Positions 1-10,700 of a stretch of DNA of 64,000 nucleotides are shown one piece after another. The first letter of the stretch is position 1. Every line of letters starts with the position of its first letter. The notes beneath the pieces are model-generated. The model had not been told where the DNA came from and ran no database searches. It saw nothing but the letters and a program-made list of their open reading frames with translations. Both the position numbers and the translations under genes were made by a program. The stretch lies in assembly GCA_009829735.1 (NCBI GenBank), contig CM020619.1, positions 18,729,816 through 18,793,815 on the forward strand, read 5' to 3'. The DNA is from Pyropia yezoensis. Its lineage: Eukaryota; Rhodophyta; Bangiophyceae; Bangiales; Bangiaceae.

Positions 1-520
1 CCACTTCCCCGCCGCCACCGCCGGCCCCACCGTCACCGCGCGCATCATCATCGACGTCTTCCTCTGCCGCGTCAGCGCGGGCGCCGACCACGTCCTGGTG
101 GATAGCCCACAGGGCGGCCAGCTCCTCCTGGGGGTAGCCGACAAAAAAGGGGTTGGACGGAGGTGCGTCGCCGTCGCCGCCGCCGTCGCCGCCGGCCGAC
201 ACGCACGGTACGGCCGTGACGTCCAGCGCCGGGGGGGCCGGCTGCTCCCCGGCAGCGGGGCGGTAAAACGCTTCGTAGCGAGAAGTGCCGCCGCCACCGA
301 GGCGAGAGGCCGCCGCGGCGGCGGCCGACGGCGACAGGGGAGGTGGGGGTGCATCGTCGGCACCACCGCTGCCGCTGCTGGCACTGCCCTCTGGGGCACC
401 GCACCGGAGGGGGGGGGCGGGGGCAAGCGGCCGGGGGGAGCGCCCGTTGGCTGCCCCGCCGGCTGGGCGGCCGTTGGGGCGGGCCGCACACGGTAGGGGG
501 GGCGGCGTCGCAAACGCCAT
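1..520 (-). CDS. N-terminal part of an unknown Gly/Ala/Pro-rich protein, cut by the window edge
   Basis: Reading leftward from an ATG at 520-518, the frame stays open for 173 codons to the window edge. The start lies in a Kozak-like context (CCACCATGG). Almost every third codon position is G or C, as in the other host-like genes here, whereas the competing frames of this stretch are Arg/Pro-rich. The protein begins MAFATPPPLPCAARPNG, passes Ala-, Gly- and Ser-rich low-complexity stretches, then has a more ordinary segment (NPFFVGYPQEELAALWAIHQ) followed by an acidic Asp/Glu/Gly tail. I recognise no domain. The C-terminal end and any introns lie outside the window. Function is unknown; coding status rests on codon composition, the start context and the absence of stops. 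Confidence 0.6.
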   Translation of the reverse strand, partial: MAFATPPPLPCAARPNGRPAGGAANGRSPRPLAPAPPLRCGAPEGSASSGSGGADDAPPPPLSPSAAAAAASRLGGGGTSRYEAFYRPAAGEQPAPPALDVTAVPCVSAGGDGGGDGDAPPSNPFFVGYPQEELAALWAIHQDVVGARADAAEEDVDDDARGDGGAGGGGGEV

Positions 521-1360
521 GGTGGGAGCGAGCAGCGGCGGGAAGTGGTTGCAAAGCAGGAAAGTAGCTGTCAAAAACGGAAGGGGCGGGACGAGAACAG
601 AAGCGCTTAGCGCACGAGGGCGGGCGAGGGGGAGGGTGCAGTCGCAGACGCAAGAGCTTAGTGTCGAAAGCGCGGTAGGGAGGACGCCAGACAAGGTGGA
701 GGGCGGAGGTGGAGGCAAAGATCGAGCTAAAACTTTGAAAGTTGGTTGGAACGATGGGCCGCCGTACCATGTCTTGAGGAGATTTTTTCTCTGAATACAC
801 GTGTGAGAAAATATTCGAGTGCGCCTGAGAAAGCCGATGAGCCACGTTTCAACACGGTCAGCAGCCTAATTGCAATTATAGTATATAAATCCGATGCTCC
901 ACAGGGTTAGAATAGCTTTAAGGAAACTCGTCGCAGCCGCTGAGCTGCGCTTCAATCACTCTCGGTGGTCCAGACTGAACGAGTTGAAGTCGCGCAGCTG
1001 TTCAGGACAAGAAAGAGTGCGATAAGCCCGCCCGATCCCTTCTGCTGAGGCAACGTCAGGATATGACTGAGTCGCTCAGTGCGACTCGGCGCTCAACGCA
1101 ATGGACGTCTGGCCACACAGCAGCAGGAAACTGCGGAGGCGCCACGGCGGCGGCGGCAGATATGGGGGCGAAGAGGCAGCCGCGGGAGGGGTCTGGCCGC
1201 GCAAAAGAGAAAAAAGGGGGCGTTGCCGCCGCGGCGAGGTGCGGAGGCCGCCTCGCGGCCGCGGCGCGGCAGTGGTGGGCAGCCGTGCCGGCCGCACTGG
1301 CCGCGCCGGCCCGGCGGGATCGTCGACGAGCGGCGGCGGGTGCAATGGCGGCGACCTCAG
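521..1360. other. Intergenic region upstream of the minus-strand gene
   Basis: No convincing gene is visible. The part next to the ATG at 520 is the presumed 5' UTR and promoter of that gene. An AT-rich spot at 882-890 (TATATAAAT) stands out in otherwise GC-rich DNA and could be a TATA-like element for either direction, but nothing fixes a transcription start. A frame open from 1063 to 1743 is dominated by the GGC repeat and is not called. Confidence 0.4.
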
Positions 1361-1520
<160 letters not shown>

Positions 1521-2954
1521 CGGCCGCTTGGGCGCCCTGGGTACGTCTGAGAAGAGGTCCCTCTATTCTCGAACTCTCTCCCAATTGCTTGGACACAATG
1601 GAGTTGATGATCACACGTGTTGCCTGCTGTCAGCTTGTCACGCTCGCACCGAGCTGATGCTCTCAGCTCAGCAACGGGCTAAAGGGATCTCACGGAGTGA
1701 TGATCTTCGAGCGCTGGTTGGCCTGGGATGGCAAACAAAATGAATATAAGATGCTACCTCATAGGACGATGCGATTTTCATCGCCTCAACGCATGGAGCG
1801 CTGGCCATGTGTCCATGGCACCTCTTGGCAGCTGGTTGGTGCCATGAGCGGTTGTTCCTCCCCTTTTCGGTCTGCCGGTGCGCGCCTGCGCGGCTGTCCC
1901 AGTTGTGACGGCCAGAAATACTGATGGGTCCCGAGCTCGTATCCATCCGACACCAGTTTTTCACAACTCGCAAGTGAGGGAAGGTTGCCAGACTGCTTGT
2001 TTCCTGAAGAACATGTAAGCGGACTCGGCAGCACCTCAGAAGTCCGGCCGTGCTGTTCGTTTCCGCAGGCGATGCCTGGTTACTGAGGAAAGACGAACCC
2101 TCGTTCGGGGGGGTACACCAGTATTTCACAACTCTCGTTTACATATCAGGGCAGCAACCTTGGGCACTTCTTACAGAGATACAGTAGAAAAAACTTGAAT
2201 GTATTTGTAGTCGTGGCGCATCTTTTCTCGTCCGTCGAACGAAGAGAGCTGAAGCAGCATGGCTCCTTCGCGATCATGACGTCTGGCATCACAGCCCCTG
2301 AGCTCCAAATAGCATGTCCCCTTCCTCCGGGGTGGTTACGCGTCGCCCCCCCCGCCCCCCAACGACGACAAACCTCGCTGGGACTTGCGGCTGATAGAGA
2401 TGCTTGCCTGCTCCACGGGTAGCTCTTTGCATATGAAAGAACGCGGGAACAGATGCTGTCAAGTTCCCACTTCAATGAGCGCTTTGCATACGAAAGAACG
2501 CGGGAACAGATGCTGTGAAGTTCCCGCTTCAATGAGCCTGATGATAGCACCTCCCTCGCCCCTCGCCGAAAGCAACGCGTTCGTGAGAGGGGGCTGGGGA
2601 AAGTGTAGGGCAGACTAATATTGTGCAGCGCCGTGGAGGGCGCCCGCTAGCTCCCGCCAACACCCTATCGAGAACAGCCTGGGGGGTTAAGCGGGGAAGG
2701 TGGGGAGGGCGAGGGCAAGCGGGAAGAGGCGCTTGTGCCGCCGTCAGCCCACTGCAGCAAATAAAGAGGTCCTGGTAGACCGGGACAGGCTCACAGACGT
2801 GTTCTGCTCTTCTGGTGAGTCTGCCAAGGTGCTCGAACCAGGGATAGGAGGAGGAAGAGGGCAGCGGGGCATAGGTGGGGCGACCGGGACGCACGGATGC
2901 GTTGCGAAGACGTCGGGCTCGGTCCAACAGTCAGTCAGATGAGCGTTCCGGGGC
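1521..2954. other. Non-coding region with a 57-bp direct repeat
   Basis: No gene supported. The one structured feature is a direct repeat: 2425-2480 and 2482-2537 are two copies of a ~56-base unit (CTTTGCATAYGAAAGAACGC at its start, TTCAATGAGC at its end), period 57, differing at about three positions. Confidence 0.5.
2425..2537 (+). repeat. Two-copy direct repeat, period 57 bp
   Basis: Copies at 2425-2480 and 2482-2537 are nearly identical and abut with one base between them. There is no coding frame through both. Probably a simple tandem duplication. Confidence 0.8.
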
Positions 2955-3412
2955 GGTATTGCAGTACCCCGAATTTTGTCTCACGGCGACAATAACAACA
3001 AGAGCCACAACAGGCCAATGGCATGCCTCAGATGGCGCACCACTGGCCAATGAGTGCTCCGCGCTAGTGTGGAAACAGCGCGATCTGAGACTTTCTCGAG
3101 AATGCTGCCCACATCGAAGAGGGAACAGGCATCCCAGGGACTAGTTGCGACCTCTCCCAGTGCTGTTGAGTGGATCGGGCCGAGATAGAGGGAAGTCCGC
3201 CGAGATCGTGAGAGAAACCAACAGCTATCTGACCAACCAGCGTTCAGTACCAGATCCGCCGCGACTGCAGCCAATCATTGCCTGATCAAAAGGAAGGCCC
3301 CACAGCACGCTATTGGTCCGCTGCGAGCTCCAAGCACGCGGTTGGCTCATGGCCTTGTTGTCACGCTGGTGCTCTTGTCTCCATGAGACAAAATTCGAGG
3401 AACTGCAATATC
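2955..3412. mobile_element. MITE copy A (458 bp, non-autonomous DNA transposon)
   Basis: The left end reads GGTATTGCAGTACCCCGAAT and the right end is its near reverse complement (ATTCGAGGAACTGCAATATC), so the element has imperfect terminal inverted repeats of roughly 35 bases including ATTTTGTCYCAT. A second copy of almost the same length (459 bp) flanks Gypsy-1 at 5212-5476 and 14437-14630 and shares internal motifs such as GACCAACCAGCGTTC and CTGGCCAATGA. There is no coding capacity. I could not identify a clear target-site duplication, so the superfamily is undetermined. Confidence 0.75.
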
Positions 3413-3674
3413 TATCTGGCATGCGGTGAAGAGAGCGGCGTGTTGGACTCACGTTCTTGAACCTCCAAGAGGAGCACTTTAGTGGAGACATACAATCGTG
3501 GAGAGGGAGCGCTGAGGGGTGAGGAGGGGGCGCTATCTTCTGAATGGTGTTTGATGGCGGCGTCGGCGTGCGGCTTCCGCGGGCAGCTCTCGCAGATGAC
3601 TCGACGAGAACGACGCGAGAAGAGTGAAGGCGAGAAGAGGGAGTGGGGGTGCTTTTCAATGCAGAAATAGGTGA
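3413..3674. other. Short spacer between MITE A and a coding exon
   Basis: No gene. Near its right end, TGCTTTTCAATGCAG (about 3650-3664) resembles a 3' splice site just before the open exon that follows. Confidence 0.3.
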
Positions 3675-3938
3675 GGCTTTGTGGGGAGCGGGGCCGTGGG
3701 GTGTGCTTGCGTGGATCGCGGCCGTCCCGCCGCCTGGCGCACGCTGACGACGCCACCGTGCTCCGAGAGCGTCACCTGGGTTATGTCGGGGAAGGTCATC
3801 ACGGCGAGCCAGGCACAGCTGGCTCGTCTCGGCTGCGAGCTCCTCGAATCGGGGATGGTGGTGCTGACGGAGTGGCCGACGCAGCCGCTCAACGGCCGCA
3901 AGGTGCTGTCCTACGGCACACAGGGCGGGCAGGAATGA
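3675..3938 (+). CDS. Small high-GC3 coding exon or short ORF, unknown product
   Basis: An open frame of about 87 codons ends at a TGA at 3936-3938. Its last 51 codons, from an ATG at 3783, read MSGKVITASQAQLARLGCEL and onward in an ordinary protein-like composition, with G or C at nearly all third positions. The alternative frames look random. A pyrimidine-rich CAG about ten bases upstream of the open frame suggests a terminal exon of a spliced gene; a 51-residue protein from ATG 3783 is the other option. No family recognised. Confidence 0.4.
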   Translation, partial: GFVGSGAVGCACVDRGRPAAWRTLTTPPCSESVTWVMSGKVITASQAQLARLGCELLESGMVVLTEWPTQPLNGRKVLSYGTQGGQE

Positions 3939-5211
3939 CTTTTGGGAACAGCTTGGAGGAGGGGGGAAGGGGGATGGGTGAGAGGGGACGAAGGCGGGGA
4001 AGAGACGGAGGGAGTTCCCGGAGGGCTGGTTGTCATGGGACTACCAGCTGCTGCTGGGGTATACATTGGTCGATGGCTGTCTGAACTCATTCTTACACAT
4101 AGCTGCGGACGTGCCAACGCCTCGGAGGGGTGGCGCGAGACCGTGGGCCTCCCCGCATGTGTGATGCGGGAGGGCGACTGGGCTGCCTGTGGATGAAGAG
4201 CGCGAGAATGGACCGAATGGACAGTGAGAGAGGGGGCGGCTGCGGGGGTGGACAGATGGGCGTAGCACATGTGGCAAGACGGTGACGGGAGGCGACTGTT
4301 CGAAACCTACCCGAGGCCAACATGTGTTCCAGAAGTCGACATCATATTTACAATTCGAGTCATATTTTACGGTGGTTGAGGTCATGAGGTGACAGTGTTA
4401 TCCCAAGGATTCTATACGCTGATGCCGGACGACCTTGCTGCACTGCGGGCCATCCGTTCACAGGTGCGGCCAGGATAGGTCGAGAGCTCGGCACGAGGTC
4501 CCCACGATAACAGATAAGTCAAATTCTATTGGCCGGCTGAATTAAGAGTTCCGTATGTGCATGGCACCTGAGCCATGTTAGACGTGCTCTCACATAACCC
4601 GCACGCAGGGACCGGCTTACCTAAAGTACGTTTACGTCAAGTGACTAGCTAAACTACGTGGCTTTCTAACGCATGAGCAGTAACATTCGGTACGAACAAA
4701 CAACACACGAGAGGGGGCCAAGAGGGGGGCCGCTGCAAGGCACTGCCCGTGCCGCCCCGCCGTCACCTGGGCACCGTCTGGCGTACCGTCGCGACGGCAA
4801 CGACCAGGCTGTACTGGCCGCGCGCAAGGGCGACGCCTGGCGGCCGCTCCCACATTAGAGAGCGCGGAGCGCAGCGAACAGTTTCGGAACACGGCGTGAA
4901 GAGCTAAAAACACCATGGCATATCTCATTTATCTATCTACTGACCCTAAATAAGTTCGTTAATGATCTCGTCTTAGGATCACGACATGTGTAGCTAGATA
5001 CCTACGTATGAATTTTAGCAAAAAGAATAGGATATTCTGGGAGTTAGCTGACGCTACGAGGCTACGGTTGGCCGCAGCCCATTCGAGTTGTGCCCAGTAC
5101 TTCCGAGGAGAATATTCTACTGCATGACCATGCATCCAGCTGTTTGTCAGCACACTTCCTCCACCTTGTATTTACTCCCCCCACCGCACGCACCTGCAGC
5201 AAAGCGTACGA
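3939..5211. other. Intergenic region, nothing identified
   Basis: Mixed-composition DNA with G-rich runs around 3950-4020 and AT-richer sequence after 4300. Open frames are short and have no protein-like codon pattern. No repeat or transposon end was recognised. Confidence 0.4.
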
Positions 5212-5476
5212 GGTATTGCAGTTCCCCCAATTTTGTCCCATGAGGACAAGAGCAAGAGCAAACTGTGTTTGACCAATGATATAACTCAGATGCTGCCTCT
5301 CTGGCCAATGACTGCTCTGCATGAGGGTCCGTTGTCGTACGAACAGTGTGATCGGGGATTCTCTCGGGATTTCTGACAACTTCGAGGGCAGAACAAGCAT
5401 CGGCTGAGCGCTTCGCACTGTTCTTGACAAAGATGGCCTGAGATAAAGGGCCAACCGGCGAGATCCTATTAAGAAA
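5212..5476. mobile_element. MITE copy B, left half (split by Gypsy-1)
   Basis: Begins GGTATTGCAGTTCCCCCAAT, matching the terminal inverted repeat of MITE copy A. It stops at 5476, where the Gypsy-1 LTR begins; the remainder resumes after Gypsy-1 at 14437. The last five bases, AGAAA (5472-5476), are the left target-site duplication of Gypsy-1. Left plus right halves give 459 bp, against 458 bp for copy A. Confidence 0.8.
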
Positions 5477-6121
5477 TGTGGTGGTTATCTGGGCGTAAGC
5501 CCACACCAACGGGGTACCTTATCCTCCTGAAGGAGATGGTGGAGAACCCGGGGTATAAACCCTAGAGTCAGAACCGCCGGAACGTAAAGCTCCACGCAAA
5601 GGTGGAAGCGTCCGGGACGGGGAACGCGAGGGTTACGCAAGGTTGATTTTTTGTGAGGGGGAAGCAACGGGCACAGCCCCACGCGCAGATATCCCTCTTT
5701 GGCCCGCCGGTCCAGGGCCCGCTGTGGGACCCCGGAGTGCGGGCCAACACTCCCTACACTAAACACCCAATGAAGACACTCAGAACCCTCCAACACATCT
5801 CTCCACGCAAAACACGCTCAGTGGTGGGATCTCACTAAATCTCGGCCAGATTGGGGCGGAAGTAGCCCGACCTAGGTAGCTTCCCTTCACAGGCCAGAAG
5901 GCCAATTCCAATCGGGCGGGCGTAATCGCTCTACCCGATACTATCTTATCTTGCCCCCCCCCATTCATGGAGGGGATCCAGCGAGGATGACGTGGCGTGC
6001 TCCTTTCGAGGGAGGAGCGACCCCCCTCCTGCCCCCGATTGGTCAGGGGCAGAGGTCGCCACGATCCACCTCCCCCTAAACGGGGATGCCCCTAGTCCGA
6101 GGTGTGCGGTACACCCCCACA
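5477..6121 (-). repeat. Gypsy-1 3' LTR (645 bp)
   Basis: Closely matches 13787-14431 along its whole length with scattered substitutions. On the minus strand it starts TGTGGGGG and ends CCACCACA. It holds a short hairpin (TCCTCCTGAAGGAG, about 5521-5534) and a T-rich spot near 5650. Terminal TG/CA and the flanking AGAAA define the ends. Confidence 0.95.
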
Positions 6122-7466
6122 CTCCCCACGCCTTAAGGCCACGCGTCCCGTGTGGCATATGCCGACACTGACGAGAAGAGGTCGTGTGACGCACCCCTCA
6201 AAGGGGGTGCCGCCTTGGGACGGCCATCGCACCCCCTCCCCGACCTGGGCAGCCCCCTTCAGGGGGGTGCCCTCAGACGGAGCGCACGGGGGGTGCACAC
6301 ACGCACCCCCTGCTTGCCGCTCTTCACCCGGGGTGGCCAACCCACGTGCGCCCATCCGGGGGCACCGGGCCTGCGCGGAACGGGTGCGACCCGGGTTTTC
6401 CCGGGCGTCTTCGCTCATCGCACCCTCATATGAGGGTGCAACCGCGGGGTCTGTAGGGGAGAGAGAGTGTCACCCCTCCCCTCCTTGTCGACCTCGTCCT
6501 TGGCGCCACCATACGGTGGAGCCACCGGCCTCCTTGTGGGACCCCACCGTTTTTCGGCGGGGCTTCTTGGCCTTTCGCGGTACTCGCCCCCCCCCTCCCC
6601 CCTTTAAAGGAGGGTCTCGGAGTGTGCCGGCCTTCCGGGCGGCCACCATCTGCTCCTCTGTGCGCCGCCGCTGCGGGCGCTCACCTCTTCCTCGGCGCGC
6701 CGCCGCTGCGGGCGCGCACCTCCTCCTCGGCGCGCCGCCGCGGCGGGTGGGCACCGTTGCTGTGGTCCGGCCGCTGTGGGCCGGCGTTGTCGTGGCTGCG
6801 CTGCCGCTGCGGGCGCGCGCCTTTGCTGTTGTCCGGCCGCTGTGGGCCGGCCTTGTCGTCCTTCTTGCGCCGCCGCTGTGGGCGGTCGCCGTTGTCTTTG
6901 TCCGGCCGCTGCGGGCCGGCGCTGTCGTCGTGGCTGCGCCGCCGCTGTCGGCGGACCTCTTCCTTCCCGTCGCGCCGCCACCAAGGGCGGGCGCTCCTGT
7001 TGTCGTCGCGCCCCCTCTGTTGGCGGGCAACTTCTTGCCGGACGCGTCGCCGCTGTGGGTGGGCGCCTGTTACATTGTTGCAGGGCCGCCCTTCTGGGCG
7101 GCCGCTACGTCGTCTCCGGGAGACCACCCCCCTATGGGGGTGGATGACATACCGGAGGGTGACCGTGGGTCAACCCCTGATGGGGTCGACACCCACCGCG
7201 GCGTGCCGCTCGTCCTCATGGACGTGGATCGGTACGACTTCACGAAGGGCAAGGGCGAGCGCTCGTGGTTGCCACCGTCAAGGGCGGCAACTGTAGAAGG
7301 GTCTTATGACCCTCTCCCGTCTCTCTGCTTGCAGGCCCTATGCCTGTGCACCCCCATGGGGGTGACGACGGCCACGAGCCAAGCCACGCACACGTGTAAA
7401 CGTACGCGTCTACCACCCCCCTTCTGGCGGGTGAGTTGGCCAAGTGGTACCACGGTACCAGTGTAA
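6102..7466 (+). CDS. Antisense ORF between pol and 3' LTR of Gypsy-1 (uncertain)
   Basis: A 454-codon frame runs opposite to gag-pol in the region between the pol stop and the 3' LTR, starting just inside the LTR. The middle third is repetitive (degenerate ~50-75-bp units around GGCCGCTGTGGGCCGGC, about 6640-7060) and translates to Arg/Ala/Val/Leu-rich repeats; the last third is less repetitive and contains VLMDVDRYDFTKGKGERSWL. No domain recognised. Repeats alone can keep a frame open, so coding status is doubtful. The shared position with the much longer antisense ORF of Gypsy-2 is the main argument for listing it. Confidence 0.3.
   Translation: MCGTPPHSPRLKATRPVWHMPTLTRRGRVTHPSKGVPPWDGHRTPSPTWAAPFRGVPSDGAHGGCTHAPPACRSSPGVANPRAPIRGHRACAERVRPGFSRASSLIAPSYEGATAGSVGERECHPSPPCRPRPWRHHTVEPPASLWDPTVFRRGFLAFRGTRPPPPPFKGGSRSVPAFRAATICSSVRRRCGRSPLPRRAAAAGAHLLLGAPPRRVGTVAVVRPLWAGVVVAALPLRARAFAVVRPLWAGLVVLLAPPLWAVAVVFVRPLRAGAVVVAAPPLSADLFLPVAPPPRAGAPVVVAPPLLAGNFLPDASPLWVGACYIVAGPPFWAAATSSPGDHPPMGVDDIPEGDRGSTPDGVDTHRGVPLVLMDVDRYDFTKGKGERSWLPPSRAATVEGSYDPLPSLCLQALCLCTPMGVTTATSQATHTCKRTRLPPPFWRVSWPSGTTVPV
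6122..6132 (-). other. Gypsy-1 polypurine tract
   Basis: On the minus strand GGCGTGGGGAG lies directly before the 3' LTR. This is the expected position and composition for the plus-strand primer of reverse transcription. Confidence 0.6.
6640..7110. repeat. Degenerate GC-rich minisatellite in the Gypsy-1 3' region
   Basis: Repeated motifs GCGCCGCCGCTGCGGGCG and GGCCGCTGTGGGCCGGC recur every ~50-75 bases. Many units are inverted repeats, for example GGCCGCCC-TTCT-GGGCGGCC at 7084-7103. It lies wholly inside Gypsy-1. Confidence 0.6.
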
Positions 7467-7780
7467 ACGGCCGTCGGGGCGTACGCCATCGACGCCGTTA
7501 GCAAGGCGACCCCATACGGGGTCGACGCAAAAGGTTTTGTCGACGACGACGGCGTCCGCCATCGTCGTCAGCCTTGCGCTTCCTCACGAAGATGATAGCC
7601 TCGCGGGGGTGGTTGACGACTGACGCCGTCAACCTGAACCCACGACCTTACGGTCGTGAACCAAACATTTTCCCACAATGCTTGCGCAGAGTGGTCGTGC
7701 AAAGTGGGGTGCTCCTTGTCTTTTTATTGGCAAGCGTACTCGTCACAGTCGGCGGGAGAGATTAGAGAGGGCGACTTCCA
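7467..7780. other. Gypsy-1 non-coding spacer rich in hairpins
   Basis: Between the antisense frame and the end of pol. It contains CGACCCC-ATAC-GGGGTCG (7507-7524) and CACGACC-TTAC-GGTCGTG (7641-7658), both 7-bp stems with four-base loops. No gene. Confidence 0.5.
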
Positions 7781-10700
7781 TTAAAGTCCAAGCTTCCGCC
7801 CCTTACCTCTTAGTGCCGTTGCATAAAAGAAGATGCCACTCGGGGTAACCCGAATTTTAAGCTTCCTTCTTCTGCAATATTTTCGCACGGCTTCAGCCGG
7901 CAAGCCCGTTGCTAGCCGCCAGGTATCGACCTGGGGGCCATAGCCGAACCAGCGTATGCATAATTCAAGCGCTCCTTCCGCATTAAAGCGGTGGTCCACA
8001 AACTTCTCGAACACGTACTCTCTGCCATCCCCTGTACTCGGGGAGGGCTGAGCCACTTTAAAGTTGGCTCGTGTTGCCTCGGCACGTGCCCAGGCAGGAT
8101 GCCCTGGTTGGGGTGCTGGGGCACGAGTGGCATGGTCACTCGTAACCGTTCGGATCCCTGAAGGGGTCTCCACGGTGAAGCGCCGCCCATCGGTCCTCAG
8201 GACCATGTAGGGGCCCACGCTCTTATGAGCGAGCTTAGACCGCTTACGGGTATGGGAGGCCAGGAAAACCCAGTCCCCCTCCCGTAGGTCCTTATTCTTC
8301 TCCGCGACAGTGGCGTCAAACGTTTTCTTATACGCCTCCTGCGCCTTGGCCAGGTGCTTACGCACCTGGGGGATAATGCTCTTCAAGTTTTCCACAAACC
8401 GTAAGGCTGCGGTGTGGGAGTCCTCGTCCTCGCCTTCCCCGAAGTCCTCCTTCTCCTTAAGGGGACGGAGCTTCGGGAGGCGCTCGACCCCCATTGTTTG
8501 GGGCCTCCTTGGGCTCACAAACATGAGGGGGGCCTGCCCAGTGCTAGAATGCACTTGGGTGTTATAGGCCGTTGTCAGGAGTGAGACATAACGGTCCCAC
8601 TCCTTTGGGTGCTCCGCGGTATAAACCCGGAGCTGCCTCATAATAGTGCGATTATATTGCTCCACCTGCCCATTTGTTTGGGGGTGGAAAGGCGTCGTAT
8701 AGTTCGCCTCAATCCCTAGGAGTCCTAAGACCCCCTTGAAAAAGACGGAAGCAAACTGCGGACCGTTATCGGTCAGTGTTGAGTCGGGTATGCCATAAGA
8801 CGCTACCCAGACGTCAACAAAGGCCGAAGCCACTGCCACCGCGGTAATCTCCTTCATGGGGACCGCCCGGGTGAGCTTACTAAAACGGTCCACCATAACA
8901 AGTATAAACCTGTTACCGTTTTCAGAAGCGGGTAAGGGTCCGAGAATATCCATCGCCAGGCTGGCGAAGGGCTCGTTGGCTGGGAATAGCTTGAGCGTAG
9001 ACGTGTGCCGACGCTCATCCAGCTTATTCCGAGCACACCCCGTGCATTGGGACACGTGTTTGTACACGTCTACAATCATGCTGGGCCAGTAGACCCCACG
9101 CCTTAGCGTGGCGTTCATCCGGCGAGCCCCAGGATGGGCCGCCAATGATAATTCATGGTGGTACGTCATAAGACGCTCCCGTAGAGATGTGGGGATCACC
9201 ATCTGAGTGGTGTCCAGGAAGAAGGACCTCCGGCATAGTATTCCTTCTTCGTTCTCGAAGAATAATGCCTTCCTGGCCCATTTTGGGTCAGGGGGAGGTA
9301 CCGACTCCCATTTGTTCCGCCGTTCCAGGCAGAAGGTGTCCTCAGCCTGAGCTTTTGTAAGCTCCTCTGCCGTAATAGGCCCCAAAGGGCGATGCTTCTC
9401 GCTCCGCCCGGCCAAAGCCTGAGCAGACCTGGTCACCGTGGCGAGGACCGGAAGGTCCTCATCTATAAGAGCCTCGTCGGGCTCGTCCGTGGGCAGGCGT
9501 GACAAAGCGTCGGCCACCTTATGGTCGGCCCCCGGTCTATACCGGAGTTTGTAGGTAAACTCAGACAGCCGAAGCCGCCAACGGTTAATCCGTATGTTTG
9601 GGCTATTTGTAGCCAGCACCGACAAAAGGGCACGGTGATCACACCTTATTACAAATTCCTCCCCTTCAAGGTAGGATCGTAGGTGTGTCACGGCCCATAC
9701 GACACCAAGCGCTTCAATCTCGGTGACGTGATGATTTCTCTCGGCCGGGTTCAACGGCCGGGAGTAGTACCCTACAGGGAGGTATTCCCCGTCGGGTTGC
9801 GGTTGTAATAAACAACAGCCGAGCTGCTCATAGCTCGCGTCCACGTCCACTATATGGTGGCCGCCCATCCGAGATATCGCTAATACGGGGGGTGATAGAA
9901 GCAGCCCCCGAAGCGTCTCGAAAGCGTTCCTCTCCACCTCTGTGGGGGGAGATAGCTTCGTAGGAAGCTTGGTACTCGTCAGCGCAGTTAGGGGCTTCGC
10001 TACTTTAACGAAGTCCCGTACGAAGCGCCGATAGACGCCGCACATCCCCAGAAAACTTTTCATCTGGGTTTGTGTACGAGGGTATTGCAACCCTCGTAGC
10101 GCTCTCGTATTTTTCTCGTTAACGAGAACGCGGCCAGGTCTTATGACATGGCCGAGGTAGTCGACCTCCTCTTGAAAGAGGTGGCACTTGTTGGCCTTGA
10201 GGGAAACCCCATGGGCCTTGAGGAGAGGAGCACCGTCTCAAGGTGCTCCAAATGATCCTCCGCCGACTTTGCAAAGACAATAACGTCATCCAAGTAGACG
10301 AGGCATATCTGCCACTTCACGCCTGCCAGGATCATGTCCATGGCACGCTGAAAGGTGGCTGGCGCGTTGCACAACCCAAGAGGGAGGCGCTTGCACTGCC
10401 AAGTGCCAGAGTGGCATGTACAGGCCGTTAACGGCCGGTCCTCTTTGGCTACCGGTACTTGCCAGTAGCCAGCATTACAATCCAACGTCGAAAAGACGTT
10501 GGCGTTCCCGAGTGAATCTAAGCACTCGTCCATACGCGGGATAGGATATGCATCCTTCACCGTCATCTCATTAAGACGACGGTAGTCGATGCAAAATCGT
10601 TTACCGCCCCCAGGCTTGGGGACGATTACCACGGGGCTAGCCCATTCCCCGTGGGAGGTTTCTATGATCCCGAGCGAGTCCATCAATCGGACTTGCTCCT

